Below are positions 18,065 through 25,836 of a stretch of 47,741 bases of DNA, piece after piece. Source of the DNA: Rubrivivax sp. (GTDB lineage Bacteria > Pseudomonadota > Gammaproteobacteria > Burkholderiales > Burkholderiaceae_C). Position 1 is the first letter of the stretch. Each line of letters begins with the position of its first letter. The stretch spans positions 1 to 47,741 of the forward strand of contig DYOR01000008.1 in NCBI GenBank assembly GCA_020720385.1. The letters are read 5' to 3'. Below the pieces are notes generated by a model that searched no databases, had not been told where the DNA came from, and was given only the letters and a program-made list of their open reading frames with translations. The position numbers were made by a program, and so were the translations under genes.

Positions 18065-19303
18065 ATGGACACACAACCAGGGGACTGCTTCGTGGTCGAC
18101 GACTACACCCCGTCGCGGCGCTCGTTGCGCGTCGCCCTGGTGACTGAAACCTACCCACCCGAGGTCAACGGCGTGGCCGCCTCGCTGGCCCGTGTCGTCG
18201 GTGGCCTGCGCGCGCGCGGCCACGAGCTGCAGCTGGTGCGGCCGCGGCAGGACCGTGCCGACAGCGGCAGCGACGACGGTCAGTTCGAGGAGGTGCTCAT
18301 GCGCGGGCTGCCCATCCCGCGCTACCCGCAGCTGAAGATGGGGCTGCCCTCGCGGCGCGCCCTGGTGCGGCTGTGGCGCGAACGCCGGCCCGACGTGGTG
18401 CACCTCGTCACCGAGGGCCCGCTGGGCTGGTCCGGTCTGCAGGCTGCGCAGCAGCTGCGCCTGCCCATGGTGAGCGACTTCCGCACCAACTTCCACGCCT
18501 ACAGCCGCCACTACGGCGTGGCCTGGCTGCGCACGCCCATCATGGCCTACTTGCGCAAGTTCCATAACCGCACCGCCTGCACCATGGTGCCCACCGAGCA
18601 CCTGCGCAGCGAACTCGCCGCCGCGGGCTTCAAGGGACTGCGCGTGGTCTCGCGCGGCGTCGATGCACAGCTCTTCGACCCCGCGCGGCGCAGCGACGTG
18701 TTGCGCGCCGGCTGGGGCGCGGGCCCGGCCACCACCGTGGCGCTGTGCGTCGGCCGGCTGGCGCCGGAGAAGAACCTGGGCGCGGTCGTGGCGGCCGTGC
18801 AGGCCATGCGCGCCGAGGAGCCGCGCATGCGCCTGGTGCTGGTGGGCGACGGCCCCGAGCGCCAGGCGCTGATGCAGTGCTGCCCCGACGCCGTCTTCGC
18901 CGGCCTGCGCCGCGGCGAGGATCTGGCGGCGCACTACGCGTCGGCGGACGTGTTCCTCTTCCCCAGCGTCACCGAGACCTTCGGCAACGTGGTGCCCGAG
19001 GCCATGGCCAGCGGGCTGGCGGTGGTGGCCTACGACCACGCCGCCGCCGGCCAGCTGCTGCGCCACGGCGACAACGGGCTGCTCGCCCGCCTGGGCGACG
19101 AGGCCGACTTCTGCCGCTGGGCGCGCCGCCTGGCCGGCGACCTGCCGCACACGCGTGCCCTGGGTGGGCAGGCGCGGCAAACCGCGCTGCAGCACGACTG
19201 GGGCCGCATCGTCGAAGCCGTGGAAGCGGAGTACGACGCGGCGATGGCGGCCCACGCCGCCGCGCCCAGGCCGGCCTGGCGGCGGGCCCTGCCGGCCGCC
19301 TGA
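18065..19303 (+). CDS. GT4-family glycosyltransferase (MgtA/SQD2-like lipid glycosyltransferase)
   Basis: 412 residues from ATG 18065. The ORF-track start at 17915 would run through the two Pho-box-like sites, so I reject it. The N-terminal segment VALVTETYPPEVNGVAASLARVVGGLRARGH and the donor-site segments VGRLAPEKNLGAVV and FLFPSVTETFGNVVPEAMASG are classic GT4 features. The TYPPEVNGVA start is typical of the MgtA/SQD2-like group, several of which add a sugar to diacylglycerol or a glycolipid. The sugar is unknown; mannose, glucose, glucuronate or sulfoquinovose are possible. With the GT28 enzyme it could build a diglycosyl lipid. It is convergent with the LplT-like gene. Confidence 0.83.
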   Translation: MDTQPGDCFVVDDYTPSRRSLRVALVTETYPPEVNGVAASLARVVGGLRARGHELQLVRPRQDRADSGSDDGQFEEVLMRGLPIPRYPQLKMGLPSRRALVRLWRERRPDVVHLVTEGPLGWSGLQAAQQLRLPMVSDFRTNFHAYSRHYGVAWLRTPIMAYLRKFHNRTACTMVPTEHLRSELAAAGFKGLRVVSRGVDAQLFDPARRSDVLRAGWGAGPATTVALCVGRLAPEKNLGAVVAAVQAMRAEEPRMRLVLVGDGPERQALMQCCPDAVFAGLRRGEDLAAHYASADVFLFPSVTETFGNVVPEAMASGLAVVAYDHAAAGQLLRHGDNGLLARLGDEADFCRWARRLAGDLPHTRALGGQARQTALQHDWGRIVEAVEAEYDAAMAAHAAAPRPAWRRALPAA

Positions 19304-19305
19304 GC

Positions 19306-19331
19306 GCGGGCCGGGAACGGGCCGGGCCCGC
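19306..19331. terminator. short hairpin in the convergent gap
   Basis: GCGGGCC ... GGCCCGC, 7-bp arms with a 12-base loop, in the 37-bp gap between the convergent GT4 and LplT-like genes. A possible bidirectional terminator without T-runs. Confidence 0.3.
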
Positions 19332-19340
19332 CGCGGGGCT

Positions 19341-20570
19341 TCAGCAGGTGTCGGCGCGTGCCAGCGCGACCTGGCGCAGCCGCTCGCGCCACACCAGTGC
19401 GGCCACCACCGCCGCGACGAAGGCGCCCAGCGCGGCCATGATGACGCGGATGTCGACCTGCAATGCGAGCAGCCCGGCGTAGACGCCCAGCATCACCAGC
19501 ATGCTCAGGTTCTCGTTGAAGTTCTGCACCGCGATCGAGCGGCCCGCCGTGAGAAGCTGGTGGCCGCGATGCTGCAACAGCGCGTTCAGCGGCACCACCA
19601 TCGCGCCGCCCAGCGCCCCGACGAGCAGCAACAGCGGCAGCGCCAGCGGCCAGTCCTGCACCCAGGCCACCAGCGGCACGGCCACACCCATCGCCACCCC
19701 CAGCGGCAGCACGCGCGCGGCGCGCGCCAGGGCCACGCGCTCGCCCACCAGCGCCGCCCCGGCAACGATGCCCAGCGCCACGGCCGCCTGCAGATAGGCC
19801 GCGCGCTCCAGGCTCAGGCCCAGCCAATCGACCGACCAGCGCAGCACCGCGAACTGCAACACCGCCGCCGCGCCCCAGAACAGCGTCGTCACGGTCATCG
19901 ACAACCCGCCCTCGGCGTCGGCCCAGAGCACGCGCTGGGCGCGCCAGAACGCGCGCCACAGGGCGCGCGGCGCCTTGTGTGCGCGGCGGTAGCGCACGCC
20001 GCTGTCGGGGATGCCCAGGTTGAGCAGCGCCGCCAGCGCATAGCCCGCCAGCAGCAGCGCCGCGCCCGCGCGCAAGGGCGCCACCTCCGGCCACTGGCGC
20101 AGCACCCACTCCGTGGCCAGCGGGCCGACGAGCACGCCGCCCAGGCCGGCACCAAGGAGCACGGCGCAGACCGTGGAGATCTCGATCCAGCCGTTGGCAC
20201 GCACGAGCAGCCGCGGCGCCACCATCTCGGTGACCAGTCCGTACTTGGCCGGCGCGTAGGCTGCGGCGCCGACGCCGATGACGGCGAACGCCAGCAGCGG
20301 GTTGCCGCCCGCGAGCAGCAGCGCCACGCCCAGCACCTTCAGCGCATTCATCGCCATCATCAGCCGCGCCTTGACGAAGCCGTCGGCGAGCGCGCCGACG
20401 AATGGCGCCAGCACGACGTAGGCGATGCTCAGACTGAACTTGAGCAGGGGCGCCCACCACCCCGGCAGGCCGTCGTGCTGCAGCATGGCGATGGCCACGA
20501 TGAGCAAGGCGTTGTCGGACAGCGCGGAGAAGAACTGGGCCGCGATCAGGAGGTGGAAACCGGGCGGCAT
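19341..20570 (-). CDS. lplT: LplT-like lysophospholipid transporter (MFS)
   Basis: 409 residues with about 12 membrane helices. LIAAQFFSALSDNALLIVAIAML at the N-terminus and APAKYGLVTEMVAPRLLVRANGW are hallmark LplT segments. LplT flips lysophospholipids (mainly lysophosphatidylethanolamine) inward for re-acylation, but here there is no fused or adjacent acyltransferase. The position beside lipid-remodelling genes and downstream of a three-unit Pho-box-like array suggests a role in moving lysolipids or new polar lipids when phosphate is scarce (inference). It is convergent with the GT4 gene. Confidence 0.82.
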   Translation of the reverse strand: MPPGFHLLIAAQFFSALSDNALLIVAIAMLQHDGLPGWWAPLLKFSLSIAYVVLAPFVGALADGFVKARLMMAMNALKVLGVALLLAGGNPLLAFAVIGVGAAAYAPAKYGLVTEMVAPRLLVRANGWIEISTVCAVLLGAGLGGVLVGPLATEWVLRQWPEVAPLRAGAALLLAGYALAALLNLGIPDSGVRYRRAHKAPRALWRAFWRAQRVLWADAEGGLSMTVTTLFWGAAAVLQFAVLRWSVDWLGLSLERAAYLQAAVALGIVAGAALVGERVALARAARVLPLGVAMGVAVPLVAWVQDWPLALPLLLLVGALGGAMVVPLNALLQHRGHQLLTAGRSIAVQNFNENLSMLVMLGVYAGLLALQVDIRVIMAALGAFVAAVVAALVWRERLRQVALARADTC

Positions 20571-20620
20571 CGATGGGTGTGCGGGCTGGCGCGATTGCAG
20601 CGCGCCGCCGTGCCGGGCGT

Positions 20621-20649
20621 GTGACGGCCCGGCGACGTTTGGATGACAA
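20621..20649 (-). promoter_or_regulatory. three-unit Pho-box-like array upstream of the lplT-like gene
   Basis: Minus-strand units TTGTCAT, ACGTCGC and CCGTCAC (6, 4 and 6 of 7 to the PhoB unit) with 4-bp spacers in exact 11-bp register, ending 50 bp before the ATG. Confidence 0.65.
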
Positions 20650-20662
20650 GCGGCGGACCCTC

Positions 20663-20825
20663 AGAGCTTGTGAAGTGTTCCGGCGCGCCCGAGCGGGTGT
20701 CCGAAACGGTGTCGATCGAGGCGCAAAGCACAGCCGTAGCCCGGGCTACGGCGAGCATTTGCAACGACGAGCGGCGCCGTTTCGGGCGCACGAGCGGGTG
20801 CGGCGGAATGCTTCACAAGCGCTCA
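20663..20825. repeat. long imperfect inverted-repeat element (about 163 bp)
   Basis: The outer arms AGAGCTTGTGAAGTGTTCCG and the reverse complement of CGGAATGCTTCACAAGCGCT match at 17 of 20 positions. Inner pairs GTCCGAAACGG/CCGTTTCGGGC and GCAAA/TTTGC lead to a central palindrome CCGTAGCCCGGGCTACGG. The whole element can fold on itself like a MITE-type or extragenic hairpin repeat. It ends on the CYTH-CHAD stop codon and may terminate that gene. Whether other genomic copies exist cannot be seen here. Confidence 0.75.
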
Positions 20826-22292
20826 GCCCCAGAAGCGCGGCGCGCGGCCCACCCCGCGCAGCGCGCGCTGCCCGCGGCGCGCGCTCAGCGCCAGCTGCCC
20901 GTGCAGGAATTGCGCGGCTGCGGCGGCGTCGGTGTCGCCGCAGCCTTGCTGGGTGAAGCGCTGCGCGGCCACGGCCAGGTCGTTGTGCGCACCCAGTGCG
21001 TCCTGCGCCGGCTGCAACGGGCCCAGGTAGCGCTCCACCGCCCGCGCCGGCCAGAGCGATCGCACGAACTCGGCCAGGTAGCGCAGCCGCTTGAGCTGCT
21101 TGCGCACACGGTGCTGGCGCGCCAGGCTCAGGTGACGGAAGCGCTGGCCGGCGTCGGCCACGCGCCGGTGCAGCCGCTCCAGCCGCGCCGCCAGGTGCTT
21201 GCGCGTGGCGCCGGCCGCGAGGCCCACCGATGGCGCGCCATCGGCATGCGCCAGCCCAAGCAGGGCGACGAGCGCCGCCTGGAAGGCCGGCGCACGCACG
21301 GCCAGGACGACCTGCGCGGCATCGGGCGGGTCGCGGCGCGGCACCACCAGGGCCGCGGCCTGCAGCAGCGGGCCCACCACGCGCACCATGGACTCCTCGT
21401 CGCGGTAGTCGCCGAGCCGGGCGAAGGCCTCGCTCAGCGCCGCCGTCCAGGCCGGGGCGATGGCCGGCCCCAGCGCCGCCAGTTCGCGCAAGGCCGTGCG
21501 CAGGCGCCGCAGGCCCACGCGCAGCTGATGCACGCGCTCGGCATCGGTGTCGCCCTCGGCCAGCGCGCCGGCATGGGCGAGCACGGGGTCGAGCACCGCG
21601 CGCAGCACCTGGCGCCACAGGGCGGGGCCGTCGGCCGCCGCAGACAGCACCAGCGGCGGGGCGCGCACGGCGCAGGGTGCCTGGCCGCTGAGCGCGTGTT
21701 CGCCACGCTGCGACTTGGTCTGCGTGCTCAGGCACAGGCCGCCGTGCGCCGCCCAGGCCTGCGCCAGGTCGAAGAGGCCCTCGACCGGCCCGGCCTTGAG
21801 CTCGAGTTCGAGCTCCGCAATCGGCGTGCGCCGCCCCGCGGCGAGCACCTGCCCGGTGTCCAGGGCGATCTCGATGCGGCTGCCCGCCTCGGTGCACAGT
21901 TCGAGGCGCAGGCGATCGACCTCCACCACGAAGCGCTCGACCAGCGCGCGCGGCGCAGTCCCGCCCAGGGCGGCGCGCAGCAGCGCCTGGGCCTGGGCGT
22001 CGGCATGGCGTTCCAAGTCCAGGGCAGGAACCTGGCCCGGCGCGGTGCGCACCGGCACCTCGTGCTCGAAGCGCTGCACGCGGCTCGCGCCGGTGGCCTT
22101 GAGCGTCTGCCGCCACACGCCACCCTCGCGCCGCAGGCGCAGCGAGATGCCGCGCTCGGCCAGCCGTGCGTCAGCAGTGTCGAAGTAGCGCGCGGCGAGC
22201 CTCACCCGCCGCGCCCCGCGCGCGCGCAGGGCCTCGCGCAGCGAGACCAGGGCCTGCGCGTCGAGCGAGAACTTGAGTTCGAGTTCGGTCAT
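20823..22292 (-). CDS. CYTH-CHAD protein (inorganic triphosphatase plus CHAD domain)
   Basis: 489 residues from ATG 22292. The N-terminal CYTH tunnel domain (about 1-200) begins with the ELELKF (ExExK) signature that binds triphosphate and metal. The C-terminal CHAD domain (about 220-480) has the His/Arg-rich helices HQLRVGLRRLRTALREL and RKQLKRLRYLAEFVRSLW. This is the arrangement of the YgiF-type inorganic triphosphatase. CHAD domains bind polyphosphate, so the protein fits polyphosphate turnover. It is next to the Pho-box lipid island, but I see no clear Pho box before it. The inverted-repeat element lies over its 3' end. Confidence 0.9.
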   Translation of the reverse strand: MTELELKFSLDAQALVSLREALRARGARRVRLAARYFDTADARLAERGISLRLRREGGVWRQTLKATGASRVQRFEHEVPVRTAPGQVPALDLERHADAQAQALLRAALGGTAPRALVERFVVEVDRLRLELCTEAGSRIEIALDTGQVLAAGRRTPIAELELELKAGPVEGLFDLAQAWAAHGGLCLSTQTKSQRGEHALSGQAPCAVRAPPLVLSAAADGPALWRQVLRAVLDPVLAHAGALAEGDTDAERVHQLRVGLRRLRTALRELAALGPAIAPAWTAALSEAFARLGDYRDEESMVRVVGPLLQAAALVVPRRDPPDAAQVVLAVRAPAFQAALVALLGLAHADGAPSVGLAAGATRKHLAARLERLHRRVADAGQRFRHLSLARQHRVRKQLKRLRYLAEFVRSLWPARAVERYLGPLQPAQDALGAHNDLAVAAQRFTQQGCGDTDAAAAAQFLHGQLALSARRGQRALRGVGRAPRFWG

Positions 22293-22357
22293 GGGCCCGT
22301 GCCGCGAAGGGCGAACAGCTCGCATCGACGCCGTCCGGCAGACCCAGCGCCGTGCCT

Positions 22358-22846
22358 TCAGTCCTTCTTGCCGTCGCGTTTCTTGCCCTTGCCGGCCACG
22401 GCGGCATCGTCGGCGGGCTTGCCGGCTTTCGGCCGGCCCGTCTTGATCGTCGGCGTGGCCTGCAGCGCCGCCAGCAGCGCCGCGTCGGCCGCGGCCGCGA
22501 GCAGCTTCAACCCGGCACGCAACAGCTCGCTCTTCTTCGCCGGGCGCGCCAGCTCCACCGCGCGGTGCTTGAGTTGGCCGATGAGCGCGTACTCCGAGGC
22601 CGGCATGGTGAAACTGTCGCGCACGAGCTTGTCGCGGTGCGGCTTGGCTTCGACCGGCGCCGGCGGCGCCAGCGGCGCGGCGGCCACGGATGGCGCAGCG
22701 GCATCAGCCGGCGCACGCACGGGCCGCCGCGGGGAGGCCGCGCGCTTGGCCGGTGCGGCGCGCTTCACCGGGGCCTTGGCGCCGGCATCGGCGGGGCGCG
22801 CGGGGGTCTTGCGTGGAGTCTTGCGTGGGGTGCGTGCGCTGACCAT
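22358..22846 (-). CDS. Ala/Lys/Pro-rich H1-like tail plus ribbon-helix-helix-like protein
   Basis: 162 residues. The N-terminal about 65 residues are a basic Lys/Arg/Ala/Pro tail (TPRKTPRKTPARPAD) like bacterial histone-H1-like proteins. The core (about 70-125), VRDSFTMPASEYALIGQLK followed by KKSELLRAGLKLL, looks like a strand plus two helices of a ribbon-helix-helix DNA-binding unit. The extreme C-terminus is again Lys-rich. It is probably a nucleoid-associated or regulatory DNA-binding protein; function unproven. A GAGG ribosome site precedes ATG 22846, and an AT-rich repeat (22871-22894) lies just upstream and may be its promoter/operator. Confidence 0.65.
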   Translation of the reverse strand: MVSARTPRKTPRKTPARPADAGAKAPVKRAAPAKRAASPRRPVRAPADAAAPSVAAAPLAPPAPVEAKPHRDKLVRDSFTMPASEYALIGQLKHRAVELARPAKKSELLRAGLKLLAAAADAALLAALQATPTIKTGRPKAGKPADDAAVAGKGKKRDGKKD

Positions 22847-22870
22847 GGGAGACCTCGGAAGTTGAACAAT

Positions 22871-22894
22871 GTATACAGTTTATACCGTTTATCG
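22871..22894 (-). promoter_or_regulatory. AT-rich repeat, possible promoter/operator of the RHH-like gene
   Basis: GTATACAGTTTATACCGTTTAT contains an inverted pair GTATA/TATAC and a direct repeat ATACAGTTT/ATACCGTTT. It stands out in a GC-rich window, and on the minus strand it offers TATAAA/TATACA as a -10 element. Autoregulation is a guess. Confidence 0.4.
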
Positions 22895-22936
22895 GCCGGT
22901 GCGGGGGCCTTCAGGCGCCCGACTGCCGCGCCCGGA

Positions 22937-22954
22937 CTGTCATCGAAATCCGCG
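22937..22954 (+). promoter_or_regulatory. possible Pho half-box with a -10-like TAGACT downstream
   Basis: A perfect CTGTCAT followed by CGAA repeats the 11-mer seen before the GT4 gene, but the second unit (ATCCGCG) is poor. TAGACT lies at 22966, and GACTGAATC is repeated at 22968 and 22979. This may be the promoter of the small gene at 23014. Confidence 0.3.
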
Positions 22955-23013
22955 CTCCGGCGCGCTAGACTGAATCTGGACTGAATCGAGAACATCCAGC
23001 GAGAGCCTTGCCC

Positions 23014-23232
23014 ATGGACCTCCAGACCAAGATCACGGTCTACAGCTTCTACATCTTCGAGCACGGCTTCGAGTGCGCCCGTGTGGCGCCCTGCAAGGCC
23101 CCCCGCCAGACGATCCTCGACCTCTTCCGCGGCGATCCCATCGAGAGCACGGCCCAGTCCGTGGATGCGGAAGAACTGGACTCCAGGGGCTGCTACCGGC
23201 GCCTGCCCACGGGCTGGGGCGAACTCAACTGA
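23014..23232 (+). CDS. small conserved-looking hypothetical protein (72 aa)
   Basis: MDLQTKITVYSFYIFEHGFE... to ...PTGWGELN, 72 residues, soluble, with three cysteines (CARVAPCK and GCYRR). I do not recognise the family. A real gene is supported by a promoter-like sequence, codon use like its neighbours and a compact position; TTG 23008 is an alternative start. The upstream region shares CTGTCATCGAA with the Pho-box-like site of the GT4 gene, so phosphate control is conceivable but weakly supported. It could be a short stress protein. Confidence 0.55.
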   Translation: MDLQTKITVYSFYIFEHGFECARVAPCKAPRQTILDLFRGDPIESTAQSVDAEELDSRGCYRRLPTGWGELN

Positions 23233-23316
23233 GCGGGCTCAGCATGCAACGCCACGAGGTGTCATGGCCGTGCGGGATACTGCCGCGCAGCGTGAAGTGG
23301 CCGGCGTAACGGCGAG

Positions 23317-25215
23317 GTGAAACCCACCCGCCCGGCGTCCGGCGCCGACCCCACCTGGGACCTTGCCGTCTGCGAGGCCTTGATCCAGGAGCTGTGGGAG
23401 ATCCGCGAGTCGATGCGCCTGGGCGAAGCCCGCGCCGCCGAGTGGCTGCACGAGGTCGCCCCATCGCATGCGGCCAGCGCCGTCAACCTGGCGCATTACC
23501 TGGCCTTGCGCCGCGCCGACCTGCGCCAGTTGCAGGAGCGCCTGGCGCGACTGGGTTTGTCGTCGCTGGGCCGTGCCGAGACCCACGTGATGGCCAACCT
23601 CGACAAGGTGCTGGGCATCCTGCACCGCCTCGTCGGCCGCCCCTGGAAGGCCTTGTCCGAGGACGAGCCCGCCGGCTCGCGGCGCGGGCCCGCCCTGCTC
23701 GAGGCGCATGCCGCGGCGCTTTTCGGCCGCGCGCCGGCGGAGCGCCGCGTGCGCGTCATGGTCACCTTGCCCAGCCAGGCGGCCGTGGACGAGCGGCTCG
23801 TCGACGACCTCGTCACCGCGGGCATGGACGTGGCGCGCATCAACTGCGCGCACGACGCGGCCGACGCCTGGCGCGCCATGAGCGCCAACGTGCGCCGCGC
23901 CGCACGCGCCGCGGGCCGGCCGGTGCGCATCCTCATGGACCTGGGCGGGCCCAAGCTGCGCACCGGCCCGGTCGCCGGCACCCAGGACGTGGCGAAGATC
24001 AAGCCCGCCAAGGACGAGCTCGGCCGGGTCACGCAGCCGGGGCGGCTCGGGCTGCGCCCGGCGGGCTCGCCGGGCGCGGTCGAGGGCGCCGAGCTCGCCA
24101 TCGGCGTCGACGCCACCTGGCTGGCCGCGCTCGAGGCGGGCGCGCGCATCGAGCTCGTCGATGCGCGCGGCTCCAGGCGCCGCCTCACCGTGGTGGTGTG
24201 CGCCGGCGAGGGTGTCCTCGTCGAGTGCAAGCGCTCCGTCTACATCACCACCGACACGCTGCTCGGCCTGCCGCGCAAGGCCGCGCCGGCGGCCGTGACG
24301 CGGGTGCACGACCTTCCGGTGCGCCCGGGCGCCCTGGTGCTGCACCGCGGCGACCGCCTGCACCTGGTGCGCGAGGGCCTGGGCCACGGGCCGCTGGCAC
24401 CCGCCAAGGGCAGGCGCAGCGTGCCGGCGACGATCGCCTGCACCCTGCCCGAGGCGCTGGCGCATGCGCGCAAGGGCGAGCGCATCTGCTTCGACGATGG
24501 CCGCATCGGCGGCGTCGTGCGGCGCCGCACGGCGACGCGGCTGGAGATCGACATCACGCATGCGCGCGAGGCCGGCGAGCGGCTGCTCGCCGACAAGGGC
24601 ATCAACCTGCCCGACACGAAGCTCGAGCTGCCCGCCCTGAGCACCCAGGACCTCGAGGACTTGCAGGCCGTCGCCGCGTGCGCGGACATGGTCGGCCTGT
24701 CCTTCGCCCAGTCGGCGGCCGACGTGCGCGAGCTGCGGCGCCGGCTCGTGGAACTGGGTGCGGGCCACCTCGGCATGGTGCTGAAGATCGAGACGCGGCG
24801 CGGTTTCGAGCACCTGCCCGAGATGCTCATGGCGGCTCTCGCCAGCCCGGCCACGGGGGTGATGATCGCGCGCGGCGACCTGGCGGTGGAAGTCGGCTAC
24901 GAGCGCCTGGCGGAGGTCCAGGAGGAGATCCTCTGGGCCTGCGAGGCCGCGCATGTGCCCGTCATCTGGGCCACGCAGGTGCTCGAGACCCTGGCCAAGA
25001 CCGGCCTGCCCTCGCGCGCCGAGATCACCGATGCGGCGATGTCCGAGCGCGCCGAATGCGTCATGCTGAACAAGGGCCCGCATATCCTCGATGCGATGCG
25101 CACGCTCGACGACATCCTGCGCCGCATGGCCACGCACCAGTCGAAGAAGCGGCCCCTGATGCGCGCGCTGAAGGCCTGGGCCTCGTTGCCCGAGCTCCCC
25201 GCAGCCCGCCCCTGA
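23317..25215 (+). CDS. atypical pyruvate-kinase-like protein with N-terminal extension
   Basis: 632 residues. Residues about 1-140 form a helical extension not found in ordinary pyruvate kinase. The pyruvate-kinase barrel follows: VRVMVTLPSQAAVDERLVDDLVTAGMDVARINCAHD, ILMDLGGPKLRTGPV, a lid-like insert, and the active-site strands LKIETRRGFEHL, MIARGDLAVEVGYERLAEVQEEI and VIWATQVLETLAKTGLPSRAEITDA. The C-terminal allosteric domain of typical enzymes is missing. It probably converts phosphoenolpyruvate plus ADP to pyruvate plus ATP, or a related reaction, with different regulation. The start is GTG 23317; no strong ribosome site is visible, so the N-terminus is uncertain. Confidence 0.8.
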   Translation: MKPTRPASGADPTWDLAVCEALIQELWEIRESMRLGEARAAEWLHEVAPSHAASAVNLAHYLALRRADLRQLQERLARLGLSSLGRAETHVMANLDKVLGILHRLVGRPWKALSEDEPAGSRRGPALLEAHAAALFGRAPAERRVRVMVTLPSQAAVDERLVDDLVTAGMDVARINCAHDAADAWRAMSANVRRAARAAGRPVRILMDLGGPKLRTGPVAGTQDVAKIKPAKDELGRVTQPGRLGLRPAGSPGAVEGAELAIGVDATWLAALEAGARIELVDARGSRRRLTVVVCAGEGVLVECKRSVYITTDTLLGLPRKAAPAAVTRVHDLPVRPGALVLHRGDRLHLVREGLGHGPLAPAKGRRSVPATIACTLPEALAHARKGERICFDDGRIGGVVRRRTATRLEIDITHAREAGERLLADKGINLPDTKLELPALSTQDLEDLQAVAACADMVGLSFAQSAADVRELRRRLVELGAGHLGMVLKIETRRGFEHLPEMLMAALASPATGVMIARGDLAVEVGYERLAEVQEEILWACEAAHVPVIWATQVLETLAKTGLPSRAEITDAAMSERAECVMLNKGPHILDAMRTLDDILRRMATHQSKKRPLMRALKAWASLPELPAARP

Positions 25216-25264
25216 CGGTGCGGCGGCGACCTCGCCGTAGCGCAAGCCACGCGCGGCAGGCGGC

Positions 25265-25828
25265 TCAAGCTCGGGCGCGCTGGCGCAGCACCTCGTCGAG
25301 CCACGCGGCCCAGGCCGCGGGCTCCACGGGCAACTGCGGGGCTTCGCCGACGAAGCGCTGCCAGGCCTGCAGGTGGCGCGGCGCCACCACGATGAGCACG
25401 GGAATCCCGCGCTCCAGCAGCGTCAGCAGTTCGGCGACGAAGCCGCCATTCTCCGCCTCCAGCGAACCGAAGCGGTTGCACACGACGAGGTCCGGCCGGC
25501 CCTGCGCGGCGTCGCGCAGCACCCGGCTGGCGCGCGCGAAGCCCTGCGGGTCGGCCTTGCACGCCCGCGAGTCCGTGCCCAGGCGCTGCGAGACGAGGTA
25601 CTCGTCGCCGCTGGCGATGTCGGTGAGCACGAGGTCGTCCTGGCAGCCCGCGCCGCGCTCGCGGTGCGTCATGAGCAGGCCGCGCACCTCGCGCCCCGCG
25701 GCGCGCTGGGCGCGGGCAAAGGTGTCGAGCAGGGCATCGACGTCGCTGTGCCCGTCGTGCACGATGGCGGCCACGGCGGGCGCTGCCGCGTCCTCGTGCA
25801 GTTCCTCGCGCAGGTCGTCCACGGCCAT
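25265..25828 (-). CDS. DUF2478 protein downstream of the ebo cluster
   Basis: 187 residues from ATG 25828; the ORF track extends it through shadow sequence. It starts MAVDDLREEL and contains AAIVHDGHSDVDALLDTFA, VCNRFGSLEAENGGFVAEL and a following IPVLIVVAP strand, the layout of DUF2478, a P-loop-like family of unknown function. A complete Walker A loop is not visible. It begins 8 bp after the eboC stop, so it is very likely the last gene of the ebo operon. DUF2478 is not part of the six-gene ebo core as I know it, which makes this linkage notable. Confidence 0.72.
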   Translation of the reverse strand: MAVDDLREELHEDAAAPAVAAIVHDGHSDVDALLDTFARAQRAAGREVRGLLMTHRERGAGCQDDLVLTDIASGDEYLVSQRLGTDSRACKADPQGFARASRVLRDAAQGRPDLVVCNRFGSLEAENGGFVAELLTLLERGIPVLIVVAPRHLQAWQRFVGEAPQLPVEPAAWAAWLDEVLRQRARA

Positions 25829-25836
25829 GCTGCGCC

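Noticed and set aside
20643-22865. 740-residue plus-strand ORF
   Set aside because: Antisense to the CYTH-CHAD and RHH-like genes and crosses the hairpin element; composition is a shadow.
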